NCBI GenBank assembly: GCA_038240015.1
Contig: JBBSEF010000117.1
Span: 1 to 7,407 of the forward strand
Length of the DNA: 7,407 bases
Source of the DNA: CAHJXF01 sp038240015
GTDB lineage: Bacteria; Pseudomonadota; Gammaproteobacteria; Burkholderiales; Burkholderiaceae_D
Direction of reading: 5' to 3'
Shown here: piece by piece, positions 1-6,159 of the stretch
Layout: each line of letters opens with the position of its first letter
Position numbering within the stretch: the first letter of the stretch is position 1
The notes under the pieces: model-generated
The model's input: the letters and a program-made list of their open reading frames with translations, nothing else
Databases searched by the model: none
Told to the model about the DNA's origin: nothing
Position numbers and translations under genes: made by a program

Positions 1-849
1 CCGGAAGTGTCCGCGCTGATTGCGAACGCGCTCGCTGCCGACGGAGTCAAGGTGCTGACCGGGCACGAGGCGGTGCGCTGTGAACGCGTCGGCGACGAGA
101 AGCGTCTGTTCGTCAGGCAGGCCGCTCATGGATCACAGGCCGAGCCCGTTATGCACTCTCCGCATCCGGAATCGCCCATCGCGTTCGATCTGTTGATCTG
201 CGCTGTCGGACGCATCGCGCGCACCGAAGGCTATGGGCTGGAACGACTCGGCATCCCGCTTTCGAAAAGCAAGACCATAGACACCGATGTCTATTTGCAA
301 ACGCTGTATCCCAACATCTACGCCTGCGGCGATGTCGCGGGTCCGTGGCAGTTCACGCACACCGCCGCGCATCAGGCCTGGTACGCGGCGGTCAATGCGC
401 TATTCGGTTCGTTCAAGCGCTTTCGCGTCGATGACCGCGTGATCCCGTGGTGCACCTTCACCGCACCCGAGGTCGCGCGAGTCGGGCTGTCGGAAGACGA
501 AGCGAAGCAACAAAAGATAGCCCATGAAGTGACACGCTACGATTTGACCGAGCTCGATCGTGCGATCACCGATGAAGCCGCGCACGGCTTTGTCAAAGTG
601 CTGACGCAACCCGGCAAGGACAAGATCCTCGGCGCGGTGATCGTGGGCGAACACGCGGGAGAACTGCTGGCCGAATTCGTGCTGGCGATGAAGCACGGCT
701 TGGGGCTGAACAAGATTCTCGGCACGATTCATGTCTATCCGACGCTGTCGGAGGCCAATAAATATGCGGCGGGCGAATGGAAGCGCGCGCATGCGCCGCA
801 ACGCTTGTTGCGATGGGCGGCCCGCTATCACGCGTGGCGTCGCGGATGA
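1..849 (+). CDS. MerA/dihydrolipoamide dehydrogenase-like FAD oxidoreductase, C-terminal part (5' end outside window)
   Basis: This is the C-terminal 282 residues of a class I pyridine nucleotide-disulfide oxidoreductase; frame 1 is open from the window edge, so the start lies upstream. Visible are the end of the NAD-binding domain (ICAVGR near residue 66), the second FAD motif IYACGDVAG (Asp at residue 111), the dimerisation-domain entry FTAPEVARVGLSE, and the interface motif HVYPTLSE (His at residue 244), which in this family supplies the His-Glu pair to the partner subunit's active site. There is no C-terminal Cys pair, so a true mercuric reductase is unlikely. The redox CxxxxC would be in the missing part. 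A proline- and histidine-rich insertion at about residues 42-56 interrupts the NAD domain. The stop overlaps the next start (ATGA). From memory, similar proteins often sit beside TVP38/TMEM64 membrane proteins and these glycosyltransferases. Fold assignment is secure; the substrate is unknown. Confidence 0.88.
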   Translation, partial: PEVSALIANALAADGVKVLTGHEAVRCERVGDEKRLFVRQAAHGSQAEPVMHSPHPESPIAFDLLICAVGRIARTEGYGLERLGIPLSKSKTIDTDVYLQTLYPNIYACGDVAGPWQFTHTAAHQAWYAAVNALFGSFKRFRVDDRVIPWCTFTAPEVARVGLSEDEAKQQKIAHEVTRYDLTELDRAITDEAAHGFVKVLTQPGKDKILGAVIVGEHAGELLAEFVLAMKHGLGLNKILGTIHVYPTLSEANKYAAGEWKRAHAPQRLLRWAARYHAWRRG

Positions 850-1550
850 CAGGCCCGCGCATCATGCAATCCCGGCCGCGCCTGTCGATCGTGATCCCGG
901 TGTGGAACGAATCCGAACGGATCGTCGCTGCGCTTACGGCGTTGCAGGGTCTGCGCGAGCGGGCCGTCGAAGTGATCGTGGTCGATGGCGGCAGCAGCGA
1001 CGACACGATCGCGCTGGCCCGTCCGCTGGCCGACCTCCTGATGAACGCCGAGCGCGGTCGCGCACATCAGATGAATGCGGGCGCCCGCGTCGCAAGCGCA
1101 GAAGCGCTGCTGTTCCTGCATGCGGACACTGCGCTCCCCGAGCGCGGCGGCGAGCTGATCATCGAGGGACTCTCGCGGCCTGGTCATGTGTGGGGACGTT
1201 TCGATGTACGCATCGAAGGACGATCGCCGCTGCTCGCTCTGATTGCGCGAGCGATGAATCTGCGCTCGCGCTGGACCGGCATCGCAACCGGCGATCAGGC
1301 GATGTTCGTCAGGCGAGAAGATTTTTTTGCATTGGGCGGATACCCGCCGCAGCCGTTGATGGAAGACATCGAGTTGTCGTCGCGGCTCAAAGCACGTTCG
1401 GCGCCGCTGTGTCTTCACGAGCGGGTCACGACCTCCGGACGGCGCTGGGACACGCACGGCGTATGGCGCACGATTTTTCTGATGTGGCGGCTGCGCTTGA
1501 TGTATTGGATCGGCACGCCCGCAGACCAACTCGCGCGGGCCTGGCGATGA
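846..1550 (+). CDS. TIGR04283-type family 2 glycosyltransferase (rSAM/selenodomain-associated transferase 2)
   Basis: A 234-residue GT-A fold glycosyltransferase, about the usual length of the TIGR04283 family. Motifs in order are the nucleotide-binding start LSIVIPVWNE (residues 13-22), VVDGGSSDDT (45-54), the metal-binding LHADT (91-95, DxD equivalent), GDQAMFVRR (149-157), LMEDIELSSRLK (171-182, with the ED pair expected to hold the catalytic base) and the family-typical tail SGRRWDTHGVWRTI followed by a short hydrophobic stretch to YWIG (about 197-223). I chose ATG 846 because it overlaps the upstream stop as ATGA; ATG 864 is an alternative with an ACAGG element about 10 nt upstream and would remove only six residues. 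It ends in another ATGA overlap with the next gene. Databases call the family arsenosugar-biosynthesis glycosyltransferase, but donor and acceptor are not shown by the sequence. The C-terminal hydrophobic patch suggests loose membrane association (inference). Confidence 0.9.
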   Translation: MTGPRIMQSRPRLSIVIPVWNESERIVAALTALQGLRERAVEVIVVDGGSSDDTIALARPLADLLMNAERGRAHQMNAGARVASAEALLFLHADTALPERGGELIIEGLSRPGHVWGRFDVRIEGRSPLLALIARAMNLRSRWTGIATGDQAMFVRREDFFALGGYPPQPLMEDIELSSRLKARSAPLCLHERVTTSGRRWDTHGVWRTIFLMWRLRLMYWIGTPADQLARAWR

Positions 1551-2161
1551 AGAACGACTGCGCGCTGATCGTGTTCGCCAAGGCGCCGGTGCCCGGCTGC
1601 GTAAAAACGCGACTGGCGCGCGTCATGGGCGACGAAGCGGCCGCACGCCTGTCGTCGCGCATGCTGACCGAAACATTGACCCAGGCCATCGAAGCCGGCA
1701 TCGGTCCGGTCGAACTGTGCTGCGCACCCGACACGACGCATCCTGAATTCATGCGCGCCGCAGGCGAGCGCGGCGTCAGCCTGAGCTTGCAGGGCGAGGG
1801 CGATCTCGGCGCGCGCATGCATCGTGCATTGACTCGCAGCCTTCATGCGCATCGCCATGCTCTCTTGATCGGCACCGATGCACCCAGCCTCGACGCCGCT
1901 CGCCTGCGCGATGCAGCAGCGGCGCTGCATACCCACGCGGCGGTATTCGTAACGGCGGCCGATGGCGGCTATGTACTGGTGGGGCTGGCTCGGCCGATGT
2001 CCACGCTGTTCGACGAGATCGCGTGGGGTACCGCCCAAGTCATGACCCAGACGCGTGAGCGCCTGCGCGCGTCGCGTGTCGATGCGGCCGAGCTTGCGTC
2101 GGTCCACGATGTCGATGAGCCCGAAGATCTGGTGCACGTGCCGGATGCGTGGGTGGCATGA
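1547..2161 (+). CDS. TIGR04282-type (DUF2064) transferase (rSAM/selenodomain-associated transferase 1)
   Basis: A 204-residue protein with a nucleotidyltransferase-like GT-A fold. Recognisable motifs are FAKAPVPGCVKTRLA (residues 10-24, the N-terminal signature resembling the nucleotide-binding loop of MobA/CofC-type enzymes), QGEGDLGARM (82-91), LIGTDAPSL (107-115) and AADGGYVLVGL (137-147), then FDEIAWGT (155-162) and the C-terminal DVDEPEDL. The family's more usual residue before the DGGY motif is Pro (PA.DGGY, from memory); here the context is VTAADGGY, a small deviation. The start ATG 1547 overlaps the preceding TGA, consistent with translational coupling. TIGR04282 and TIGR04283 proteins commonly occur as neighbours, and database names link both to arsenosugar biosynthesis. 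One plausible division of labour, inferred only, is that this protein activates or transfers one sugar and its partner another. No membrane segment or signal peptide is seen. Confidence 0.88.
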   Translation: MKNDCALIVFAKAPVPGCVKTRLARVMGDEAAARLSSRMLTETLTQAIEAGIGPVELCCAPDTTHPEFMRAAGERGVSLSLQGEGDLGARMHRALTRSLHAHRHALLIGTDAPSLDAARLRDAAAALHTHAAVFVTAADGGYVLVGLARPMSTLFDEIAWGTAQVMTQTRERLRASRVDAAELASVHDVDEPEDLVHVPDAWVA

Positions 2162-2165
2162 CCCC

Positions 2166-3290
2166 ATGAAGCGGCTGGTGGTGGTCGGCGCCGGACACGC
2201 CCATGCGCAGGTGCTGCTGGAATTCGCACAGCGCCGCGACGAAGACATCGACATCGTGCTGGTGTCGCCTGTAGACCAGGCGCCCTATTCGGGCATGGTG
2301 CCGGGCTGGCTCGCCGGACACTATGCATGGGATGAATGCTGTCTCGATTTCTCGCATCTGTGCAGCCGCGCCGGAGCTCGAGTGCGAATCGACACCGCGG
2401 TCGGCATCGACATCGATCGCTCCGAATTGATCCTGGCCGGCGGCGAACGTATCGGCTATGACTGGCTGTCGCTGAACATCGGCTCGACGCTTGCCCCGCC
2501 TGAGAGTGCACACCTGCGCGTGTTGGCGATGCGCCCGCTCGCGTCGCTGCATGAACGTTGGGATGCGCTGCTCGAAGCGGTGAGCCGACTCGCAGACGGC
2601 GACTGTTATCGCGTCGTGATGATCGGAGGCGGCCCGGCGGGAGTGGAAAGTGTGCTGGCCGCGCATCGCCGTTTGATGCAGGCAGCGCCGCGCGTTCGCT
2701 TCCAGTTGATGTTGGCCACCGATGGCGATGATCTCTTGCAAGGCATGGCGCGAGGCGCGGCGCGCCGGCTGCGCAGACAACTCGCGCGCCACGACATCGC
2801 CGTCGTCAACAATTTTCGCGCAGGGCAACTGCAAGACGATCGCGTGGTCGGGGCCGATGGACGTACGCTCGCGGCCGACGCCGTGTTGTGGGCCACTGGC
2901 GCAGAGGCTCATGGCTGGCCCGCTGCATCGGGACTTGCGACCGATGGGTGCGGCTTCGTGCGGATAGACGCGAACCTTCGATCGCGCTCTCATCCGAATA
3001 TTTTTGCCGCCGGCGATTGTGCGCAATGGGACGCGCCGCTTCCGAAGGCCGGGGTGTATGCGGTGCGCATGGGTCCTGTGCTGGCTCACAATTTGCGCGC
3101 CGCGATGCGCGGCGAGCCCTTGCGAGCCTACCGGCCGCAGCGACGTATTCTGGTGTTGATCGGCAGTGGCGACGCACACGCGGTCGCGGCTTGGGGACCG
3201 TTTGCGTGGCAAGGCGAGTGGGTCTGGAGGTGGAAGCAGCGCATCGATCGCCACTTCGTTGCACGCTACAACACTTCACAGGAATGCTGA
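2166..3290 (+). CDS. Stand-alone FAD/NAD(P) oxidoreductase of the SelD N-terminal-domain type (TIGR03169-like)
   Basis: A 374-residue flavoprotein with two dinucleotide-binding folds. The N-terminus has VVVGAGHAHAQVL (residues 5-17), followed by the hallmark APYSGMVPGWLAGHY (39-53). The second Rossmann motif is IGGGPAGVES (153-162), and the FAD motif FAAGDCA is at 280-286. The tail carries PKAGVYAVRMGP, YRPQRR and WGPFAWQGEWVWRWKQRIDRHF, which I recognise from the domain fused ahead of selenide,water dikinase in some bacteria. Here it stops without any SelD domain, and the next 193 bp cannot hold one. No CxxC or other redox-active disulfide is visible, so electron transfer is likely flavin-only, as in NDH-2 or sulfide:quinone reductase relatives. 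The start ATG 2166 lies 4 nt after the previous stop, with GGTGG upstream as a weak Shine-Dalgarno, and it is the last gene of the run. The physiological substrate is unknown even for the fused forms. Confidence 0.88.
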   Translation: MKRLVVVGAGHAHAQVLLEFAQRRDEDIDIVLVSPVDQAPYSGMVPGWLAGHYAWDECCLDFSHLCSRAGARVRIDTAVGIDIDRSELILAGGERIGYDWLSLNIGSTLAPPESAHLRVLAMRPLASLHERWDALLEAVSRLADGDCYRVVMIGGGPAGVESVLAAHRRLMQAAPRVRFQLMLATDGDDLLQGMARGAARRLRRQLARHDIAVVNNFRAGQLQDDRVVGADGRTLAADAVLWATGAEAHGWPAASGLATDGCGFVRIDANLRSRSHPNIFAAGDCAQWDAPLPKAGVYAVRMGPVLAHNLRAAMRGEPLRAYRPQRRILVLIGSGDAHAVAAWGPFAWQGEWVWRWKQRIDRHFVARYNTSQEC

Positions 3291-3432
3291 ATTGGATTGT
3301 TGCCCGTTCAGCGCGAACGCCGCCAAATAGTATTTCGGCAGGATCGCTCAGTCCCTCGTGAATATTTACGTTGTCGTTCGACTACGCCTACGCCAATGCT
3401 TTCTCCATTATTTCGATCATCGGGCACGATGC

Positions 3433-3449
3433 ATTCCCGCTTTCGTGGG
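3433..3449 (+). repeat. Degenerate REP-like hairpin in the peroxidase leader
   Basis: The stretch contains a 5 bp stem (CCCGC at 3436-3440 with GTGGG at 3445-3449, one G-T wobble) around a TTTC loop. It resembles one arm of the ATTCCCGC-TTTC-GCGGGAAT palindrome scattered through many proteobacterial genomes, but the right flank that would pair with ATT is lost. It lies 35-51 nt before the peroxidase start, so it would fall in the mRNA leader if transcription starts upstream. It could equally be a chance hairpin. Confidence 0.3.
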
Positions 3450-3470
3450 CACATCCCGTTCGATACATTC

Positions 3471-3477
3471 AGGGAGA
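3471..3477 (+). promoter_or_regulatory. Strong Shine-Dalgarno deciding the peroxidase start
   Basis: AGGGAGA sits 6-7 nt before ATG 3484. It is the clearest ribosome binding site in the window, and it fixes the start against an in-frame GTG at 3358 that would add 42 residues of non-conserved sequence. The coupled genes to the left have no comparable site, which fits this gene being translated independently. I could not find a convincing -35/-10 pair in 3291-3470, although this stretch is visibly AT-richer (about 40% GC over 3361-3420). Confidence 0.75.
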
Positions 3478-3483
3478 AACAAC

Positions 3484-5025
3484 ATGGCACCGGGCAAACT
3501 CGCATTGAAGAATATCCAAGGCAATATTCTGGGTGGATTCAACAAGGATTTTCAGACATTCATTTTCCTCAAATTCAAGAGCGCGGCCGGCGGTCGCGCG
3601 TGGATCAATGAAATCAGCGATGGCGATAACGAAGTCGGTATTGCCAAGTCGAGTAGCAAGGATGTGCTTTGTTTCAACGGCCAGTTCAAGGCGCTCAAGG
3701 CCGAAGGAAAGCAGCCTGAGTTCTTTATCGATGCTGCGTGGACCAATATCGCGATCTCGTTTCATGGCCTGAAAAAACTGGCGATCCCCGCGGCGGATCT
3801 GCAGTCATTTCCAGCCGCTTTCAAGGCCGGCATGGCCGCGAGAAAAAATGTGATCGGCGATTTGGAGGCGAGTGACCCGAGCCATTGGGAAGCGCCATTT
3901 GGATCGCCCAACGTGCACGCACTCATGGTGGTCGCCGCCGACGACGCAGCCAAGCTCGCCGCGCGCGTGAGCCTGATCGTGGGGTCTGCCACGTTCATCC
4001 ACGGTGTCAAGGTGCTGCACACCATCGAAGGCCGCACGCGGATGGATTTGCCGGGGCAACCCGGCCACGAGCATTTCGGCTTCAAGGACGGGGTTTCGCA
4101 GCCGGGGATCCGCGGAGTCAATTTGCCCGATGACCCGGTCGGCAATCCGGATCAAGGCCATCCGGGGCAGGACCTGCTGTGGCCGGGTGAGTTTGTGCTG
4201 GGTTACCCGACCCAGATAGAAACCGCCGATCCGGATATCGACGGGCTGAACACGAATCCCGGGATGCCCAGCGTGTCCGGGCCATCGTGGACCGTCGACG
4301 GTTCGTATCTGGTGTTCAGAAAACTTGCCCAGGACGTCCCCGGATTCCGCGCACATGTGGGGGCTCTCGCCGCCGCACAGGGGCTGCACCCCGATCTGAT
4401 GGGCGCAAAACTCGTGGGCCGGTACAAGCGCGGATGTCCAATTGAAAAGCGCTCATTCCAGCCCGATCCCTTCGCCGTGTCGCCGACCGATCCGGACATT
4501 GCGCTGCCCGGCGTGGGAGACAGCGACACGCTGAACAACAACTTCGAATTCAAGGACGACGACGCTAGCGGCGCGATCTGTCCGCTTGCAGCGCATATTC
4601 GCAAGGCCTACCCGCGCGACGAAGTGACATTGGCTCCGCCGAACGAGGGAAACAGCGAAAGCGACACGCAGACCCATAGGCTCCTGCGGCGCGGAATACC
4701 GTTTGGCGGGTCGTTCGGTGCGACGCAGGCGGGCGGCGCGACCGATCCTCGCGGTCTGCTGTTTCAGTGCTATCAAAAGGACATTGAAAATCAATTCGAG
4801 TTCGTTCAAAAGAATTGGGTCAACGCCAGCACCTTTCCACCCATTGGGGGCGGCGGTAACCCCGGCGAAGATCCGATCATTGCCCAGAGTGCGAGCGGCC
4901 CTTTTCAACTCGAGCCCGGCCAGCCATCCATTACCGTCGAGCATTTCGTGACGACCAACGGCGGAGAATATTTCTTTGCGCCTTCGATCGATGCGTTACA
5001 GAAGATCGGCGCAAATACGATTTGA
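3484..5025 (+). CDS. DyP-type haem peroxidase, large form, no signal peptide
   Basis: A complete 513-residue dye-decolorizing peroxidase. It opens with the family's NIQGNILGGFNKDFQTFIFL stretch, then carries the diagnostic GxxDG motif as GFKDG (residues 199-203; Asp202 is the expected distal acid). The proximal haem ligand is His371 in CPLAAHIRKAYPRD, and the distal arginine region is RLLRRGIPFGG (399-409). Such enzymes use H2O2 to oxidise dyes, phenolics and other reductants; the natural substrate is unknown. About 500 residues fits the larger DyP classes (former C/D, now often class V) rather than the roughly 300-residue B type. There is no Tat or Sec signal, so it should be cytoplasmic, and no recognisable encapsulin-targeting tail is visible at the C-terminus (...KIGANTI). 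It has its own strong ribosome binding site 193 bp after the flavoprotein gene and is convergent with miaA, so it looks like a single-gene unit. Confidence 0.95.
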   Translation: MAPGKLALKNIQGNILGGFNKDFQTFIFLKFKSAAGGRAWINEISDGDNEVGIAKSSSKDVLCFNGQFKALKAEGKQPEFFIDAAWTNIAISFHGLKKLAIPAADLQSFPAAFKAGMAARKNVIGDLEASDPSHWEAPFGSPNVHALMVVAADDAAKLAARVSLIVGSATFIHGVKVLHTIEGRTRMDLPGQPGHEHFGFKDGVSQPGIRGVNLPDDPVGNPDQGHPGQDLLWPGEFVLGYPTQIETADPDIDGLNTNPGMPSVSGPSWTVDGSYLVFRKLAQDVPGFRAHVGALAAAQGLHPDLMGAKLVGRYKRGCPIEKRSFQPDPFAVSPTDPDIALPGVGDSDTLNNNFEFKDDDASGAICPLAAHIRKAYPRDEVTLAPPNEGNSESDTQTHRLLRRGIPFGGSFGATQAGGATDPRGLLFQCYQKDIENQFEFVQKNWVNASTFPPIGGGGNPGEDPIIAQSASGPFQLEPGQPSITVEHFVTTNGGEYFFAPSIDALQKIGANTI

Positions 5026-5040
5026 TCGGCAATCGTCGAA

Positions 5041-5088
5041 TCTCGATCGGCATCGTTTTAATGCACGATTAACTCGATGCCGATGAGA
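5041..5088. terminator. Long imperfect inverted repeat between convergent genes, probable bidirectional terminator
   Basis: ATCGGCATCG (5046-5055) is a perfect inverted match to CGATGCCGAT (5075-5084). With one bulged G at 5045 the stem extends by TCTC/GAGA (5041-5044 with 5085-5088), giving 14 pairs. Inside the 19-nt loop a second stem forms, TTAAT (5058-5062) with ATTAA (5068-5072), around GCACG. It begins 15 nt after the peroxidase stop and ends 28 nt before the miaA stop. Neither side has a proper U-tract, so it is not a textbook intrinsic terminator; it may block readthrough in both directions, protect 3' ends from nucleases, or act with Rho. Confidence 0.6.
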
Positions 5089-5116
5089 GGGAATTGAAAT
5101 GATTATTTGCATCAAT

Positions 5117-6073
5117 TCACCAGCCGTCTGACTGTAGGTTCGAATCAAGCGCAATCTTCAACACCTGTCCGATCGCATCGTCCGCAAGACTGTCGATCAC
5201 GAGGCGATCGGGAGTCGATCGCAGCCACGTGAGTTGGCGCTTGGCGAGCTGGCGCGTTGCGGCGATGGCGCTTTCGCGCATCGTGCTCTGGTCGATGCGG
5301 CCTTCGAGAAAATCCCACGCCTGTCGATAGCCGACGCAACGCATCGACGCCATGCGCTCGTGAAGATCGCCGCGTTCATGCAAGCCCGCGACCTCATCGA
5401 CGAAGCCGGCGTCCAGCATGGTGTCGAAGCGCATTGCGATGTGGCTGTGCAGTTCGCTGCGGTCCGATGGCTCGAGCGCGATAGCCACGAGAGATCGCGC
5501 ATCGTTTGCGCGCGCTGCGCGTCCTCGCTGCAGGCTGGCCAACGTCCGTCCCGAACCGCGCCACACTTCGAGTGCACGCGAGATGCGCTGCGAGTCCAGA
5601 GGTGCGAGTCGTGCCGCCGTCTGCGGATCGACCTCGGCGAGCTGACGATGCATCGCCGCCCAACCGCTTGCTGCGGCTTCCCGTTCGATCTCCGCACGGA
5701 TCGCAAGGTCGCTCGAAGGCATGTCGTCGAGTCCTTCGCGCAGCGCTTTGAAGTACAGCATCGTGCCGCCGACGAGGACGGGAACGCGGTCTCGTGCGCG
5801 GATGTCCGCGATCGCCGCATCGGCATCGGCCGCGAAGCGCGCGGCCGAATAACTTTCTGCGGGATCGATCAGGTCGATCAGGTGATGCGGGACCGCGGCG
5901 CGCTCGGCGGCGGTCGGCTTCGCGGTGCCGATGTCCATGCCGCGATAGACCTGCGCCGAATCGACGCTCACGATCTCGATCGGCAGATGCTTGGCAAGTG
6001 CCATCGCGGCGGAGGATTTACCCGAGGCGGTCGGACCCATCAGGCACAGCAGCGGCGCGCGCGTGTGGCTCAT
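5117..6073 (-). CDS. miaA: tRNA dimethylallyltransferase (adenosine-37 isopentenylation)
   Basis: MiaA transfers a dimethylallyl group from DMAPP to N6 of A37 in tRNAs reading UNN codons, the first step towards (m)s2i6A. Visible in the 318-residue protein are the P-loop GPTASGKS (residues 13-20), the DSAQVYRGMDIGTAKP stretch (38-53, with the catalytic Asp38), VPHHLID (61-67), VLVGGTMLYFKAL (99-111), DSQRISRALEVW and the late RCVGYRQAW and TRQLAKRQLTWLR motifs. All core elements are present and the length is normal. I prefer ATG 6073 (MSHTRAPLLCLMGP) because it matches the usual N-terminus and leaves the spacer repeat outside the gene. ATG 6094 would add seven residues (MADERGA) and has no ribosome site. 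It lies 86 bp downstream of mutL on the same strand, a common proteobacterial pairing, and is convergent with the peroxidase gene. Confidence 0.96.
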   Translation of the reverse strand: MSHTRAPLLCLMGPTASGKSSAAMALAKHLPIEIVSVDSAQVYRGMDIGTAKPTAAERAAVPHHLIDLIDPAESYSAARFAADADAAIADIRARDRVPVLVGGTMLYFKALREGLDDMPSSDLAIRAEIEREAAASGWAAMHRQLAEVDPQTAARLAPLDSQRISRALEVWRGSGRTLASLQRGRAARANDARSLVAIALEPSDRSELHSHIAMRFDTMLDAGFVDEVAGLHERGDLHERMASMRCVGYRQAWDFLEGRIDQSTMRESAIAATRQLAKRQLTWLRSTPDRLVIDSLADDAIGQVLKIALDSNLQSDGW

Positions 6074-6078
6074 CGCTC

Positions 6079-6156
6079 CGCGCTCATCGGCCATTCGTCA
6101 TCGTGCCGCGCTTATCCATTCGTCATCATCCGACGCTCATCACACGTTGATCGTCG
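6079..6156. repeat. Imperfect short tandem repeat in the mutL-miaA spacer
   Basis: Two copies of a roughly 24-28 nt unit follow each other: 6079-6106 and 6107-6130. Both begin CGCGCT(C/T)ATC and share CCATTCGTCATC (6091-6102) or its match TCCATTCGTCATC (6115-6127). A third, more diverged start (CGACGCTCATC, 6131-6141) follows. The repeat occupies most of the gap between the mutL stop and the preferred miaA start. If miaA instead began at 6094, the first copy would partly code for its N-terminus. No stable hairpin is obvious, and the function is unknown. Confidence 0.5.
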
Positions 6157-6159
6157 AAC

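Noticed and set aside
731..1546. Long upstream extension of the TIGR04282 frame (start at 731)
   Set aside because: The extension overlaps two real genes in another frame and is Arg/Ser-rich junk; the family start is MKNDCALIVFAKAP at 1547.
2040..3254. 404-codon open frame on the minus strand
   Set aside because: It is antisense to the clearly coding flavoprotein and transferase genes, has an Arg/His/Gln-rich composition without motifs, and reflects stop-poor high-GC sequence.
3305..3319. CGTTC-AGCGC-GAACG hairpin after the flavoprotein stop as an operon terminator
   Set aside because: Only five pairs and no U-tract; too weak to call.
3371..3411. Possible promoter pieces TTGTCG (3371) and CATTAT (3406)
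   Set aside because: The spacing is 29 nt and both boxes are poor, so no sigma-70 promoter can be supported.
3358..3483. N-terminal extension of the peroxidase from GTG 3358
   Set aside because: It has no ribosome site and no resemblance to a signal peptide; the family start at 3484 has a strong Shine-Dalgarno.
4984..5025. Encapsulin cargo-loading peptide at the peroxidase C-terminus
   Set aside because: The tail lacks the short hydrophobic GSL-type motif, and no encapsulin gene is nearby.
5099..5131. Ten-codon micro-ORF (MIICINSPAV) with an AGAGGG element upstream
   Set aside because: It overlaps the miaA 3' end antisense and is too short to distinguish from chance.
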